NCBI RefSeq assembly: GCF_013368755.1
Contig: NC_049562.1
Coordinates: 4,712,001-4,776,000 of the forward strand
Source: Talaromyces rugulosus
Taxonomy: Eukaryota > Ascomycota > Eurotiomycetes > Eurotiales > Trichocomaceae
Direction: 5' to 3'
Length of the DNA stretch: 64,000 nucleotides
The notes under the pieces were generated by a model. The model had not been told where the DNA came from, ran no database searches, and was given only the letters and a program-made list of their open reading frames with translations. This document shows positions 46,927 through 58,095 of this stretch, in pieces. Both the position numbers and the translations under genes were made by a program. Positions within the stretch are counted from its first letter, which is position 1. Every line of letters starts with the position of its first letter.

Positions 46927-48650
46927 TTAGCCTGACACACAACCACCAAAAAATGAAAATTAAAAAAAGCATACCACTTTGCCCTTTGCGATTACTGCCA
47001 TCTTCTCCATTGTTGCCATTCGCGCCACTATCATAAGTAGAAGCCTGGCCCCCGGCTTCTTTGATGCCCAGGTCATCCCCGCGCAGTTTCTCAAAGTATG
47101 ACTTGATGTCGTCGGCACCAACAGCTTGGCCGCTCTCTGCAAATGGCTTCAAAAAGGCCTTCACCTTGTCTCGCAAATGGTTGTATACCATTGCGCCCTC
47201 GATGGCTCTGACACGATCGATATTACTGAGAGCTGCTTCGCCGCGATCTAAAAGGCTTCCAGTTCCTTGACTACCGCCGCCATTTGCCTCGTCTCCATCT
47301 TCGGACAACGGAGGTTCGTATGCTTCTTCCTCTTCTCGAAGCTGTGGGTGGGGAACAAGATTATGGAAACAATCCGGACAGTGACACAGATGCTCACGGA
47401 AATCCTCCTTCAAAAAGAGGGAGAATGCACCGGCGGGGGCTTTGCCCGGTAGAGACTCATGCTTATGCTTCACTGTCTCTGGCTTTTGCTGTGGGTCTTC
47501 TTGGATAGTTTCCAGCTTCGTTTCTTCACCACCTTTAGACCGCTTAGTGTCGCGGTCCTCTTCGGGTTCATCGTCGTCTGCTTTTCGTTTTCGAGATTGG
47601 GATTGGTCTTCCTCGACTTTTTGGGTTTCTTTGGCCTCTTGATCGACTTGCTGTACACTGTCTCCTTTATCTTTATAAACTGGAGCTAGAAAGCCTTTTG
47701 TGCCGGCATATCTTTTCAACCAAGGCTTAGAATCCAGGCACTTGTAGCAGATGAATGTCTCGAAATCGTCCTCGTTTGGGAATCCTGGCGGTAAGGGTGC
47801 TTCTTGCTCCTCTTCTCCGGTGTTATCTTCCTTTTTGGCGGCTTCGTTCTCCACAGCAAGTTTCGGTTCTCCTTCCGCCTTGGCCGCATTTTGCCATCCC
47901 CGACGCAGACCGATAAGACACTCGGGATGCCACCAGTCTTCTCCGCAGCCACCAGTTTCGACAGTACCCAAACCAAGACATTGAAACATTGTTCCTTTTT
48001 CGACGTTCGGGTCATATTCATCTTCACAACCGCAGAAGCGATTGCGGAAATTGTGGTTGTATTTATTCCCATCCGCTGGTGTTTGGGAATGAACACCTTT
48101 GGTGCCTGTCGCGGGGTCTGCGCGAAGTGTACATGTTGATTTTTCGGGGAGCCTAGTCGTACCGCAGTCGCACTCAAAGTTCCTTTTGGTGAAGAGTTCT
48201 ACCAGTGTGTGTTCACCATGGCACGAGATTGAACAAGAGTAGCAGACTCCGGCTGCAGTGTAAGGGTCTTCGTTATTCGACGGGGGAGGGTTGCAAGTCA
48301 AGCAGGCGAAAAGCGTCTGTCTTAGTGGGCCCAATTCCTTGGTGCAAGAGTCGAATGCCTGTGGTTTTTTTTTTCCTTTTCGTCAGCTGCGTGTTGCTAA
48401 TTAATCACAAGATCGCATGGTAAAGATCGGCTCACGTAAGGCAGAACTTCGCGGGCATCAGCTTCGAGCTGCAATTGGGATTCAATATATCTGATTAGTC
48501 AAATTAGCTCTAAACAAACGTCCAGGAAACGATTGTTGATGCATACTCCTTTGCGGTGTGAGAGTCCTGTGAGACGAAACTCTCGCGGCGACGACTGGCA
48601 GGCTGATCATGGCCGTCGGTGGGCTGACTGGGGTTATCCTGGGATGTCAT
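46927..48650 (-). CDS. ubr7: UBR7-like N-recognin (UBR box + PHD) E3 ligase
   Basis: Four exons: complement(join(46927..46931,46975..48358,48436..48490,48547..48650)), 515 residues. The UBR box lies about 65-145 (CYSCSISCHGEHTLVELF; KRNFECDCGTTRLP) and the PHD-like zinc region about 155-260 (NRFCGCEDEYDPN; EDWWHPECLIGLRRGW; FICYKCLDSKPWL). Then comes a basic, acidic-flanked region with a likely nuclear signal (RKRKADDDEP; KRSKGG) and a C-terminal CHCPDCFHNL. Human UBR7 binds histones and has H2B ubiquitin-ligase activity; yeast Mlo2 is the related form. The last exon is inferred to be five nucleotides: the tail RKGQSG ends with a glycine codon split by a 43-bp intron, then TAA. Without that splice the frame would add 27 hydrophobic residues. 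The 5' joins give TAKEYIESQLQLEADAREVL, then PYAFDSCTKELGP. Confidence 0.9.
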
Positions 48651-48872
48651 CTCGAGGGAAACTTTCCGAGTATTTCCGATTCAATGATTCGACAGTTAGT
48701 GATACACGTCCAGCAACAACAGAAGGGACGGCGAAGTGGCTCGTCGATGACCGATAACAATATCACTGCCATGACGCGACACACGACAATGTTTGCCTTG
48801 TTTGTTTGCATCACGTGATCACATCGCTCTCGAAACTTGGTTGCAATTAGCAAGAAGCCCTCAAAAGGGTTT

Positions 48873-48891
48873 AATTGAAACGCGACGCGTC
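48873..48891 (+). promoter_or_regulatory. CGCG element copy 1 (AATTGAAACGCGACGCG + T)
   Basis: The 17-mer matches the copy at 49172 at 16 of 17 positions and continues into ACGCGT, a perfect MCB box (48885-48890). It lies about 460 bp before the mcm2 start. Confidence 0.6.
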
Positions 48892-49171
48892 TGCTGAGTA
48901 CGTTATCTGATGCCTTTGCTTGCTTAAGATATGAGGGAGGTCTATGAGGTGGCTAGCTCGTTATTTACTTCTTCTTCTGAGATGTAATCCCTGTTGAATA
49001 TTTTCTACAAGATATACACGAGTATATAAAAGCAGCTTATCCTAATTGTATAGAACATGAAAGAATAATTAATACTTTCCCTAATTCGCATAGATTAGAT
49101 TAGGTGTGGTACGACAGAACAAAGCTTCAGCACTGCAAATGTCGCGCGAAAAGTCTAGCCGAAAGCGGTAT

Positions 49172-49199
49172 AATTGAGACGCGACGCGAGAGTCGCGTC
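49172..49199 (+). promoter_or_regulatory. CGCG element copy 2 with inverted repeat
   Basis: AATTGAGACGCGACGCG followed by AGAGTCGCGTC. The arms GACGCGAC (49178-49185) and GTCGCGTC (49192-49199) form an 8-bp inverted repeat with a 6-nt spacer, about 150-180 bp before the mcm2 start. The GACGCG cores fit MBF/E2F-type recognition. Confidence 0.6.
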
Positions 49200-49350
49200 G
49201 TGGCCCCGCTGCTAATTTCAACACCTCAGCTTAAGCCGCCCTTTGTGTGCATTCATACCGCTTTCTGCCCAGCATCTGTTTTGAATTCCAGGATCGATAA
49301 TCATCATCTCGACTTGATAAAATAGTGTGACCTTGATAAATCAGCCTAAA

Positions 49351-52299
49351 ATGAGGTAGGACGGACAGATACAGAGAGCCCCTTTGTTTTGTTTTGCTTG
49401 CAGAGACTGACCGACAGCGATGCAGTTCGCCATTGCGGCCCAGCACATCTGCTGCGAATCGCGGCCTGGGCAATTTGAATCGCCGGAAGAGAGACAGAGA
49501 GGCCGACGATGAGACCTCCTCGGTTGCTCCCCCGTCGAGTCGTGAGTTTATCCTTCGGAGCTAGCCTTGGGATTTGATGCTTATTATTTTTTTTTTCCAC
49601 AGCACCGCCTTCGTCGCCTCCAATGCTCCCATTCGACGATGAACTTGACCGCGATGAAGACGAGGAACTCTTGGGAGACATTGACGACATCGAGGAAATG
49701 GCAGAGGATGAGGATGGCATTGATCTGTTTGGCGATAGCTTCGAACGAGACTACAACAAGAATGTCGAACCACAACAGTATCGAGGCAAATACATTGACG
49801 ACGAGGAAGACCAAGAAGAGCTCGATGTTGCCACCCGTCGACAGCTAGAAGCCCGACTTGACAAGCGGGATCGCGAGCTCGCACGTCGTCGACGTATGCC
49901 AGCTGCCTTCCTCCAGGACGACGATGAAGACGTAAACATGGATCTTAGCCGTCAGGTCCGCCGCAGGAGGCACCACTATGACGAAGACCGTGACGAAATG
50001 GACATGCAGGACGATATCATGGACGAAGAGCTTAGTCTCGAGGAATTGGCCGATCCAAAGGCCGCCAATCTCACAGAATGGATTCTCCAGCCCCAGGTCA
50101 TGCGTACCATTGGCCGTGAGTTCAAGGCCTTTATGACCGAGTTTATCGACGCTTCTGGTCGATCGGTTTATGGAGAGCGAATCAAGACCCTCGGTGAAGT
50201 AAACTCTGCATCTCTAGAGGTCTCTTATGCCCATCTTGTAGCAGCCAAGGCTGTGTTGGGATACTTTGTCGCCAACGAACCCACCGAGGTCTTGAAAATC
50301 TTTGATCAGGCTGCACTAGAGACTACACTTTATCACTATCCTCATTTTGCTGATATCCAAAATGAGATCCATGTGAGAATCACTGATTTGCCGCTCTGCT
50401 ACTCACTCAGAGAGCTTCGTCAATCACATCTCAACTGCCTCGTTCGTGTGAACGGTGTCGTCACGAGACGAACTGGGGTCTTTCCACAATTGAAATTCGT
50501 CATGTTCAAATGTAACAAGTGTGATGTCACATTGGGTCCCTTCCAGCAAGAGGCGGCTCAGGAGGTGAAGATTTCATTCTGCCAGAATTGTCAATCACGC
50601 GGCCCCTTTACCATGAACTCGGAAAAGACGGTGTATCGCAACTACCAAAAATTGACTCTGCAGGAGTCCCCTGGCTCAGTCCCGGCTGGACGTCTTCCCC
50701 GCCAACGCGAGGTTATCCTACTCGCAGATCTCATTGATACCGCCAAGCCTGGTGACGAGGTCGAAGTTACCGGTATCTACCGAAACAGCTACGATGCGCA
50801 ACTCAACAACAAAAACGGATTCCCAGTCTTCGCTACGATTATCGAGGCCAACCACGTTGTCAAATCCCACGACCAGATGGCTGGATTCCATTTGACCGAA
50901 CAAGATATCGAGCAGATCCGTTTGCTTTCTAGAGAACCCGACATTGTTGACAAGATCGTTCGCTCTATTGCTCCCAGTATCTATGGCCATGAAGACGTCA
51001 AGACCGCCATTGCGCTTTCGTTGTTTGGCGGAGTTCGAAAACAAGCTCAAGGAAAGATGTCCATTCGTGGTGATATCAACGTTCTCTTACTCGGTGATCC
51101 CGGTACTGCAAAGTCTCAAGTCTTAAAATACGTTGAGAAGAGTGCCCACCGAGCAGTGTTTGCAACAGGTCAGGGAGCTAGTGCAGTAGGTCTTACTGCC
51201 AGTGTCAGACGTGACCCTTTGACCAGTGAATGGACCTTGGAAGGCGGTGCTTTGGTGCTTGCGGACCGCGGCACCTGTCTGATCGATGAGTTCGACAAGA
51301 TGAATGACCAAGATCGTACTTCGATCCACGAAGCTATGGAACAACAGACGATTTCTATTTCCAAAGCCGGTATTGTCACCACCCTGCAGGCTCGGTGTGC
51401 TGTTGTGGCCGCTGCCAATCCAATTGGGGGCCGATACAACAGTACCATTCCATTCTCCCACAACGTCGACCTTACGGAGCCTATCCTGTCCCGTTTTGAC
51501 ATTCTTTGCGTGGTTCGTGACACAGTGCAGCCCGAAGAAGACGAACGGCTCGCCAAATTTGTTGTTGAATCGCACTCACGGGCCAATCCCCCGAAGCCGC
51601 TCAAGGACAACCTGGGCAGAACCATTGACAAGAATGGCGATCTCATTGATGAAGAGGGATACCGCGTTGGAAACAAGGGAGAACGCCTTCCTCTGCGTCC
51701 AGACGAGGAGAGAGCGCGAGCCGACGCCAAGCGGAAATCAGAAGAGGAGAAGGAGGGAGAAATACCGCAAGAGCTGTTGCGGAAGTATATTCTCTATGCT
51801 CGCGAGAGATGCAACCCGAAGCTCTATCAAATCGATCAAGACAAGGTTGCCCGGCTATTTGCTGACATGAGGCGGGAGTCTTTGGCCACTGGTGCTTATC
51901 CGATCACAGTAAGATGATCCTCGTGATGTATATTTGGGAGGGAGGTATGAATAACTAACGACTGTACAGGTGCGTCACTTGGAAGCAATCATGCGTATTG
52001 CAGAGTCATTTTGCAAAATGCGCCTTTCCGAGTACTGCTCGGCTCAAGATATTGACCGGGCGATTGCTGTGACGGTGGATTCGTTTGTTGACAGCCAGAA
52101 AGTCAGCTGCAGAAAAGCCCTGGCAAGGGCATTTTCCAAGTAAGTTTTATTGTTTCGATGATTATTTTCAAGGCTAATATTTACTTTTCTTAGATACACA
52201 CTTGCCCGACCCAAGCCAGCCTCAAAACGTAAGGCGGGTATTCCGGTGTCGAAGCCCTACACCCACCGAGAAATCCATGCACCAATGGACGACGAATAA
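49351..52299 (+). CDS. mcm2: Replicative helicase subunit Mcm2
   Basis: Five exons: join(49351..49355,49426..49541,49603..51908,51970..52139,52194..52299), 900 residues. Exon 1 is only ATGAG; of the AG acceptors downstream, the one at 49424-49425 gives an open reading (MSSPLRPSTSAANRGLGNLN), while others tried hit stops. The N-terminus is acidic and Ser-rich (DELDRDEDEELLGDIDDIEE), the Cdc7 target and histone-binding type region of Mcm2. The zinc finger has CNKC and CQNC near 344 and 367. The MCM AAA+ core has Walker A GDPGTAKSQ (near 538), Walker B LIDEFDKM and the arginine finger SRFD (near 670). The C-terminal winged-helix part spans exons 4-5 (EAIMRIAESFCKMRLSEYCS). Mcm2 is part of the Mcm2-7 origin-licensing helicase. 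The promoter has MBF-type sites, and the gene converges on the F-box gene 187 bp away. Confidence 0.97.
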
Positions 52300-52486
52300 A
52301 GAATCATAAATTTTATCTACAGCGTAACTTTGTTTTTTTTATTTGCTCCTGGTTTTCAAGCTCGGTGAATATACCTTTGGCATTCTGGATATGAGATGGC
52401 GTTTGGGGATCGGGGGTCTAATTGTCGGGTCGTACAGATGGACTCGTGTATGTTGATGTTATGTAGTCAGTGGAATGCATATATAA

Positions 52487-53581
52487 TTATGGATTTTTAT
52501 CATCAATTCGTAAGGTCTTTATCCATGTACCGTAACCGTCATGCTTCCACTGGCTCGGGGCAAGCTCAGCACCAATAACCGCCGAAAGATTCGAGCGCAG
52601 CGCCTCGATATCGTAGTCACACACCTGAAAATGCTCTAGGGGACCCTTCTCGCCAAGCTCACGCACCACCTTCGCCATCAGGGAAAACCCCGTCGACAGC
52701 TCCATCCAGGGATCGTTGGGGTCCATCGACCCGCGCAGCTCTGTCTCTAGGACGCGGTTGTTCCTGTCCGGCGCGAGCTGCGCGCTCAGCGACTTGAGAC
52801 TGGGCATGAGGGCTCGCACGGCTCGCAGGACCGTCCAGATATGGTTGTTGAAGGGGAACACGGCGGTATATCGAAAATGCGTGACATTGGCCAGCCCCCC
52901 CTGCAGTATGGTCCCTTGCGTCAGCACGCGAGGCGAGTTGCCCCAGGCTTCGAAGATTGAGGGGACGCGGTGGCGGAAGTATTCGTAGTGGTTGTATGCT
53001 TTGAGCGAGGAGGATTCGTTGAAGCAGATTGATTTCCAGGGGCGGGTGTGTAGCAGCGTGGGCCAGGGACTGGTATCCTGGGCCGATTGAGTATCTTGTT
53101 CGAGACAGAGAGTCTGGAAGGAGATGTCAAAGGCCCAGTTGTGCCCATTCATGACATTTGTCGCCACCGCCTGCCCGATCACAGTGGGCGGTGCGAGGAG
53201 TGTGAGTCGCGACGGGTTGATTTCTCGCAGAAGATGACACCACCAGGTATCGTCACTGCCTTTGACATCGTCTGGGTTATCATCCGAGGAGAGCGCGATG
53301 ACGACGATAGAGGTTATTTGCTGCTGAAGCGAGAAGCGGGCAACAAAGGAAAGAAAATCCCCAATGCGAGCGAGATTACAGCGGCAATGCGCAAATAGGA
53401 GCGGCCTCACCAGCTCCGCATAATGCGACGACACGCGCACGAGGTTCTTGAGCGGGCTTGCAGAGGCGCGCGCAATGTCGAGGCTCGGAGGCGCATTGAG
53501 CTGGGCGTAGGAGGGCGGTGGGTCGGAGGAGAGCTGGGCGAGGATCAGGTAGATGAGTTCGTTTGGGAGGCGGTCCAGCAT
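52487..53581 (-). CDS. F-box-like protein of unknown function
   Basis: A single exon of 364 residues starting at ATG 53581. The N-terminus resembles an F-box (LDRLPNELIYLILAQL, then LKNLVRVSSHYAELVRPLLF at about 45-64) with a Pro/Ala-rich insert between. The rest has scattered hydrophobic and Trp residues (WKSICFNE, NDPWMELSTGF) like the substrate-binding part of many fungal F-box proteins, but no LRR, WD40 or kelch pattern is plain. F-box proteins bring substrates to SCF ubiquitin ligases through Skp1. If the F-box match is wrong this is simply a hypothetical protein. Its codon use is ordinary and GC-rich. Confidence 0.75.
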   Translation of the reverse strand: MLDRLPNELIYLILAQLSSDPPPSYAQLNAPPSLDIARASASPLKNLVRVSSHYAELVRPLLFAHCRCNLARIGDFLSFVARFSLQQQITSIVVIALSSDDNPDDVKGSDDTWWCHLLREINPSRLTLLAPPTVIGQAVATNVMNGHNWAFDISFQTLCLEQDTQSAQDTSPWPTLLHTRPWKSICFNESSSLKAYNHYEYFRHRVPSIFEAWGNSPRVLTQGTILQGGLANVTHFRYTAVFPFNNHIWTVLRAVRALMPSLKSLSAQLAPDRNNRVLETELRGSMDPNDPWMELSTGFSLMAKVVRELGEKGPLEHFQVCDYDIEALRSNLSAVIGAELAPSQWKHDGYGTWIKTLRIDDKNP

Positions 53582-54051
53582 AGTTTGTGCATGTTGGCAG
53601 TGTCAACCAGTCAAGTGGTGGTGTTGATGTTTCCCCGCGACGGAGCCCCTCGTGACCTCATTAGCTTACTAAATCAACATGCCCAACGTCAACATATCCA
53701 ACATCAACCCAACAACATTTAGCGAGACAAGGCTAGTCATTCTACTGAAATTGGTCGGAAATCCCGAGCAAGATATTAGAAATGGTCACACGCACAGCAG
53801 GTCATCAATAGTTCAATCCTGCCAAGCAATAATAGTATGCGGGGAAGCCGATGGGTGAATATTACCGAGTGACTATATATCATTCTACGACCGGCAATAA
53901 TATCGGGTCTCTAGAGGCAAACCAATAATACTCTAGGACAAAACTAGCGCAATACCGGCAGTAGAGATCGGTAACGATGCTTGGTCATCGCTTAGCAAGC
54001 CAGCCGGAAAGGGAAATAGTGAAGAGAAAACCAGGCTATAACCGGACCGAG

Positions 54052-54256
54052 TCGGCTAGCCGAGGAATGGAATGGAGGCGGAGTCGTGCTAAAATAGAAT
54101 CCGAACGATCGGGTGACATCCTGAAGCCAGCGGTAGTAGGTACTGGAATAGGTCTTTAATTAATAACGAATTAATTTGGAGGAGTTGGTATCACCCCGCA
54201 GTGTTTTTTTCGGCCCCAGCGACCGATCGGGAAGCCGTGGCCGACTCCACAGCCCT
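54052..54256 (+). repeat. Dispersed repeat copy A
   Basis: It starts tcggctagccgaggaatgg and ends gatcgggaagccg...gactccacagcc. It aligns over its length with 56204-56436; the ends are the best conserved (about 19 of 20 and 14-15 of 15), the middle is diverged and has indels. Confidence 0.65.
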
Positions 54257-56203
54257 AGCAAACTCTATAGACTCTGGAGTACGTACGTACTTGTCGCCAT
54301 AAAAATACAAAAATTATGACCAAAAAACCATAATCCCCACTGAGGGAAAAGGTGGTAATTTTCAGGTCGATGGTACTCTAGCCGCCACAGTCTGAACAGT
54401 CGCACCGGGTCCTGCTCCTGAGCCCGCATCAGCTTGCAAAGTCAAAAGTCTGGACCATTCAGAAGAAGCATCTAGGAAATACTAGAGCGTTGACTGTGAT
54501 TTGTTCCCCGTTTGTTTCCCCTTGAGCTAACTTCGTACAGCCATGTACTCGTGTAGACGTATTTGAACACGACCTTCTGCATCAGGTAGTGTCTGCGGCC
54601 GGCAAAAAGGATATTGACGAGACGAAGCGTCCCTGGTATTTCAAAGACTGGTGCCGCGCGGTAATTCTCAGGCTCGTCTTGCCCTTCGTAGTGTTACCAA
54701 ATAGAGGGGCCATTTCCTTACTCAATGTAGCCATGCAAAAGATAGTAGCTGCATGTTCGGAATGATTGCTATCTCTTCTCCAATTGTGCATGCTGGGCCG
54801 CCAATTGCCTCAACAGGATTTTTAAATCCGAATAGCTAGAAAACACTCATGTTCGAGCCAATTATCTTCAAGGAGGAACCTAAAGAACAGTGCTTATTAG
54901 AAATGCTGCAAATAGCGCATAGAAATATCATTGACTTACTTGCCTTGTTCGCATCGCCGTCAGCAGAGATTTCCTAGGGATAATCCCAGTCAAACAGCCG
55001 TATTGGCTCGAATCTGTGGTTAGGGATCCGTATAGTCTTTGATGCCTCTACTCACAACGAGCGTTGTCGGATCGACGTCATTGACTGAGAATTCAGACTT
55101 TTCATCGACGGGTGTTGAATCTTCGAGTCATGGCTTCCTTTCTCGTTGGCGATGGTGATTCAAGTGATGTCAAGCTTTAAGTGCTACTGATAAACACTGA
55201 CAGCTGCACCAAAAGAGCTTTGGTCTCTTGGGCAGTAAACCTATGGTTTATCCGCAGACTCCAACAATAAGTGTGTTTAAGAACTTTGTGGGAGTTGGGA
55301 GGAGTCTGGCATGGTGAGATCGGTTTCTGGCAGGTGCTTCCTAATTGGGACTAGCTCCATATCCCCGCGTTACGCAGCTCTGGAGATGTCACTACCATCG
55401 TATCCATAATACTATTATTGATTTTGTCTTTTCGAGCCTAACAGACCTTAATAGAAATGTCTCCGCTGTGCTTAACTCGAACGTTACGTCCATCATCTCT
55501 TGGCCAAGCGACCAAAGCCTGGCTGAAGGTCGAGTTGAAGTTGGCTCAAGGGAAAACAAACGTAGTCAACGCTCGAGCATTTTTCCCAGGCGTTTCTTGC
55601 GTGTGGCCAAGACTTTAACTTCGCAATCCTGAAACACAGAAAGTTTTCCTACGACCTTGCAACGGAGTAACGGCGAATTTGGGCCGGCGATATACACCAC
55701 CGATGATCTTGCTTGGGCCCTGAGGTACGCTAAATGCACTGGCGCAGCGATGATCTTTAAGGATCTTGTCTTGATGTTTAGTGCCTGAGCAAATCCGAAT
55801 AGCAGATTCTCACAGCAACCTGGATGCAGCTACCAATGTCGAATGTCGAACAAGACCATGCCAACACAGCACACGAATGTAGGCGTAATGATTGGGCAGC
55901 GAGAAGCAAGAAAGAGAAATCAAATTTCCGAGCAGTCCGATCAGATGTAGATGGCTTGTGTAAGTTATCATGGCTGTGAACGCCTTGCTGCCTGGTTGCG
56001 ATTATCTATCTACATTTGTACCATGTAGGTTCAAACAGTGCATATTAACGTTTGAAGTATCGGGAAATTATCGGGCTTAGGCTCTGATAATATGCGCTGT
56101 TCACGAATCACTACACGACACCACGAACACTCGCCATAGATGCTAACATATTTGCTATTTATTTAAGGTATCCGTCTTCGGTATCTTTCGGATTCTCCCC
56201 GAA

Positions 56204-56436
56204 TCGGGTAGCCGAGGAATGGAGGCTGAGTCGTGCAAAAATAACATCTGAATGTTGACCGGGGGATTTTCCGCAGCCGGCGGTACTAGAAGCGTTCAAC
56301 GATTCAGGGAACATTAATAATAATTAATTTATTTGGACGGATAAATATTAATATGGCAAAAGCCGAAGCAGGCCGGAATGCCGCCTAGAAGCGGCCGGTC
56401 TTTTTCTACCGATCGGGAAGCCGGGGCGGGACTCCA
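56204..56436 (+). repeat. Dispersed repeat copy B
   Basis: It starts tcgggtagccgaggaatgg and ends gatcgggaagccgg...gactccacagcc, in the same orientation as copy A about 2.15 kb away. Both copies share a TTAATTAAT-rich centre. It could be an old MITE-like element, or LTR remnants around a degraded core. Confidence 0.65.
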
Positions 56437-57693
56437 CAGCCACGCCTTGGCCACGTGACGAAAACATCAACAGAAGCTGTAAGTAGTAGGATAAGAATAA
56501 TACTTTACTGTCGTGTGTTGGAAATAGAGCGAGAAATGGGCCGGTTTCTGCCGTAGTCTCCGACTGCAAAAGAGAAGTCGGTGGTCAGACTGCATCTCAT
56601 TGGATACCAAGTGATATGATCTTTAACATGAGGAATCTGTCTGTTGACCGGAGCCCAGAGCAGAAAAGCGTCTTCTGGAGAAGTTCGATTGTCTGGGGCA
56701 AACGTGGAGAGACATCTCCTCTGTAAGCCATACTTGCGTACCGTCCGTATTTAATAATACGTACAGACCACGGATACAGCTGACCAGTGCCACCGTTACA
56801 TTCGTTGCCATTCGCCGATTGGGCCCCACCGCACGCCCAGACCACCGCCAAAGCTGTGACTTTGTAAGTGAGTCAATGACCTTGTTGATTACTGAGTCAA
56901 TTATTCCTGTGGGAAAAAGTAAATATAGCATGTCATTGACTACGAGTCCAGCATGTTCGACCATGTCAGGCTGCAAGCATCCCATGGATGGCGCTAGGGT
57001 CCAGGCAAAAATAAAATAAAATAAAATAAACTCTATTCGATGCGCTAGCCCTGATCCGGACTAGGCGCGGCTGGGATGAACCCAAAGGTAATTTCATCGC
57101 TCTTACTTTGAAACATGCCGATGATTCGCCGTCGAATCTCTCCCAACAAGTCAGTTCACCCGAGCCGAGTTGTGGCATCAACCGTGAGAAGTATTGTGTC
57201 TTGCATGTTCTAGCAGACCCTGATTGGAGGAAGTAGATGTGCTCAGACGCCGCCCAAGGGTTCGAGCCGTCGGATTTCGCACTCGTCGAATCATCGACCA
57301 CACCTCGCCTTCGGCATAAACAAAGACGAAGCTTCTTTTTTTCCGTCCCTTTTCATTTCGTTTTATTTTATTTTTCATTTCTTGGGGGCGGCGAAACTCC
57401 AAGCCATAATAGTCCGACGGACCATGCCGGTTCCGGTCTAGCAGAGGGATTGCCCATTGCACATGGCGGAACTCTCGCTGGAAAAGCTTTGATCGGCACG
57501 AGCGTTCCTGAGAAGCGTCGCATTTTGTGACACTGACACAGACACAGCGGCCTTCCATTAATATTCTCGCGCATCACCGATGCATACTAAAACTACTAAG
57601 AGACTTGACTCGCCACTCACTTGGTCACTTTGGTCGCTTCCTCCGCGCGCGTTTCCCGTTTTGGGACGATGCCAAGCCCGATCGGGGCGGATC

Positions 57694-57902
57694 CTGGGGA
57701 GGCCCGGCCACTCAGCGGGCGGGTCCGCGCCAAGACCGGAGGCTAGAAGTCACCTGGCAAGTGCGGTGCCGTTCTTGGCCAGGCGGGAATAGTTTCATTA
57801 CCTGAACTCGGGACACGCACCCATGGCGGGGACACGCTCTCGGACGCGCCTTCCCTGAATCCCTGGGGACAAGTCTGGGACACCACGCGGGGACCCCCAA
57901 TC
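57694..57902 (+). promoter_or_regulatory. Cluster of CreA-type SYGGRG sites
   Basis: Four plus-strand matches to the carbon-repressor consensus: CTGGGG (57694-57699), GCGGGG (57826-57831), CTGGGG (57863-57868) and GCGGGG (57897-57902). They lie 194-402 bp before the hexose-transporter start. The consensus is short and the region GC-rich, so some matches are expected by chance (roughly one per 256 bp on both strands); the clustering and target make it plausible. Confidence 0.45.
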
Positions 57903-57981
57903 CGTAAAAAAATAAAATACGCCGTACACGTACCCAATAATACTGTCCCCCCCGCGCTCCGTGCAACCATCACAACTCGCC

Positions 57982-57990
57982 TATATTTAA
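57982..57990 (+). promoter_or_regulatory. TATA box of the hexose transporter
   Basis: TATATTTAA about 106 bp upstream of the ATG, followed by a strongly pyrimidine-rich leader up to ccgccatcATG. This is the architecture of highly expressed fungal genes. Confidence 0.6.
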
Positions 57991-58095
57991 TCCCCCGGCT
58001 TCCCCCTCAATCTCACCTTCCTTTTTTCCCCTTCACCTACTACCGATCTTTTTCCCTTCTCATCCTTTGGCTCTTCGCCTCCCCCCACCGCCATC

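Larger units (their letters stand above)
48651..49350. promoter_or_regulatory. Bidirectional promoter between ubr7 and mcm2
   Basis: 700 bp between divergent start codons. It contains TCACGTGA (48811-48818), two copies of a 17-bp CGCG element (48873-48889 and 49172-49188), the first of which includes ACGCGT, and an 8-bp inverted repeat of GACGCGAC at 49178-49199. These are G1/S-type sites in the promoter of a G1/S-type gene. Confidence 0.65.
53582..58095. other. Gene-poor region between the F-box gene and the hexose transporter
   Basis: About 4.5 kb. It contains two diverged direct copies of a repeat (54052-54256 and 56204-56436), AT-rich patches and, at its right end, the GC-rich promoter of the transporter. 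Short open frames at 56597-57558 overlap on both strands and have no motif. No transposase or reverse transcriptase fragment is visible between the repeats. Confidence 0.55.

Noticed and set aside
51123..51730. Long antisense frames inside mcm2
   Set aside because: They lie fully within conserved AAA+ coding sequence and have no independent motif.
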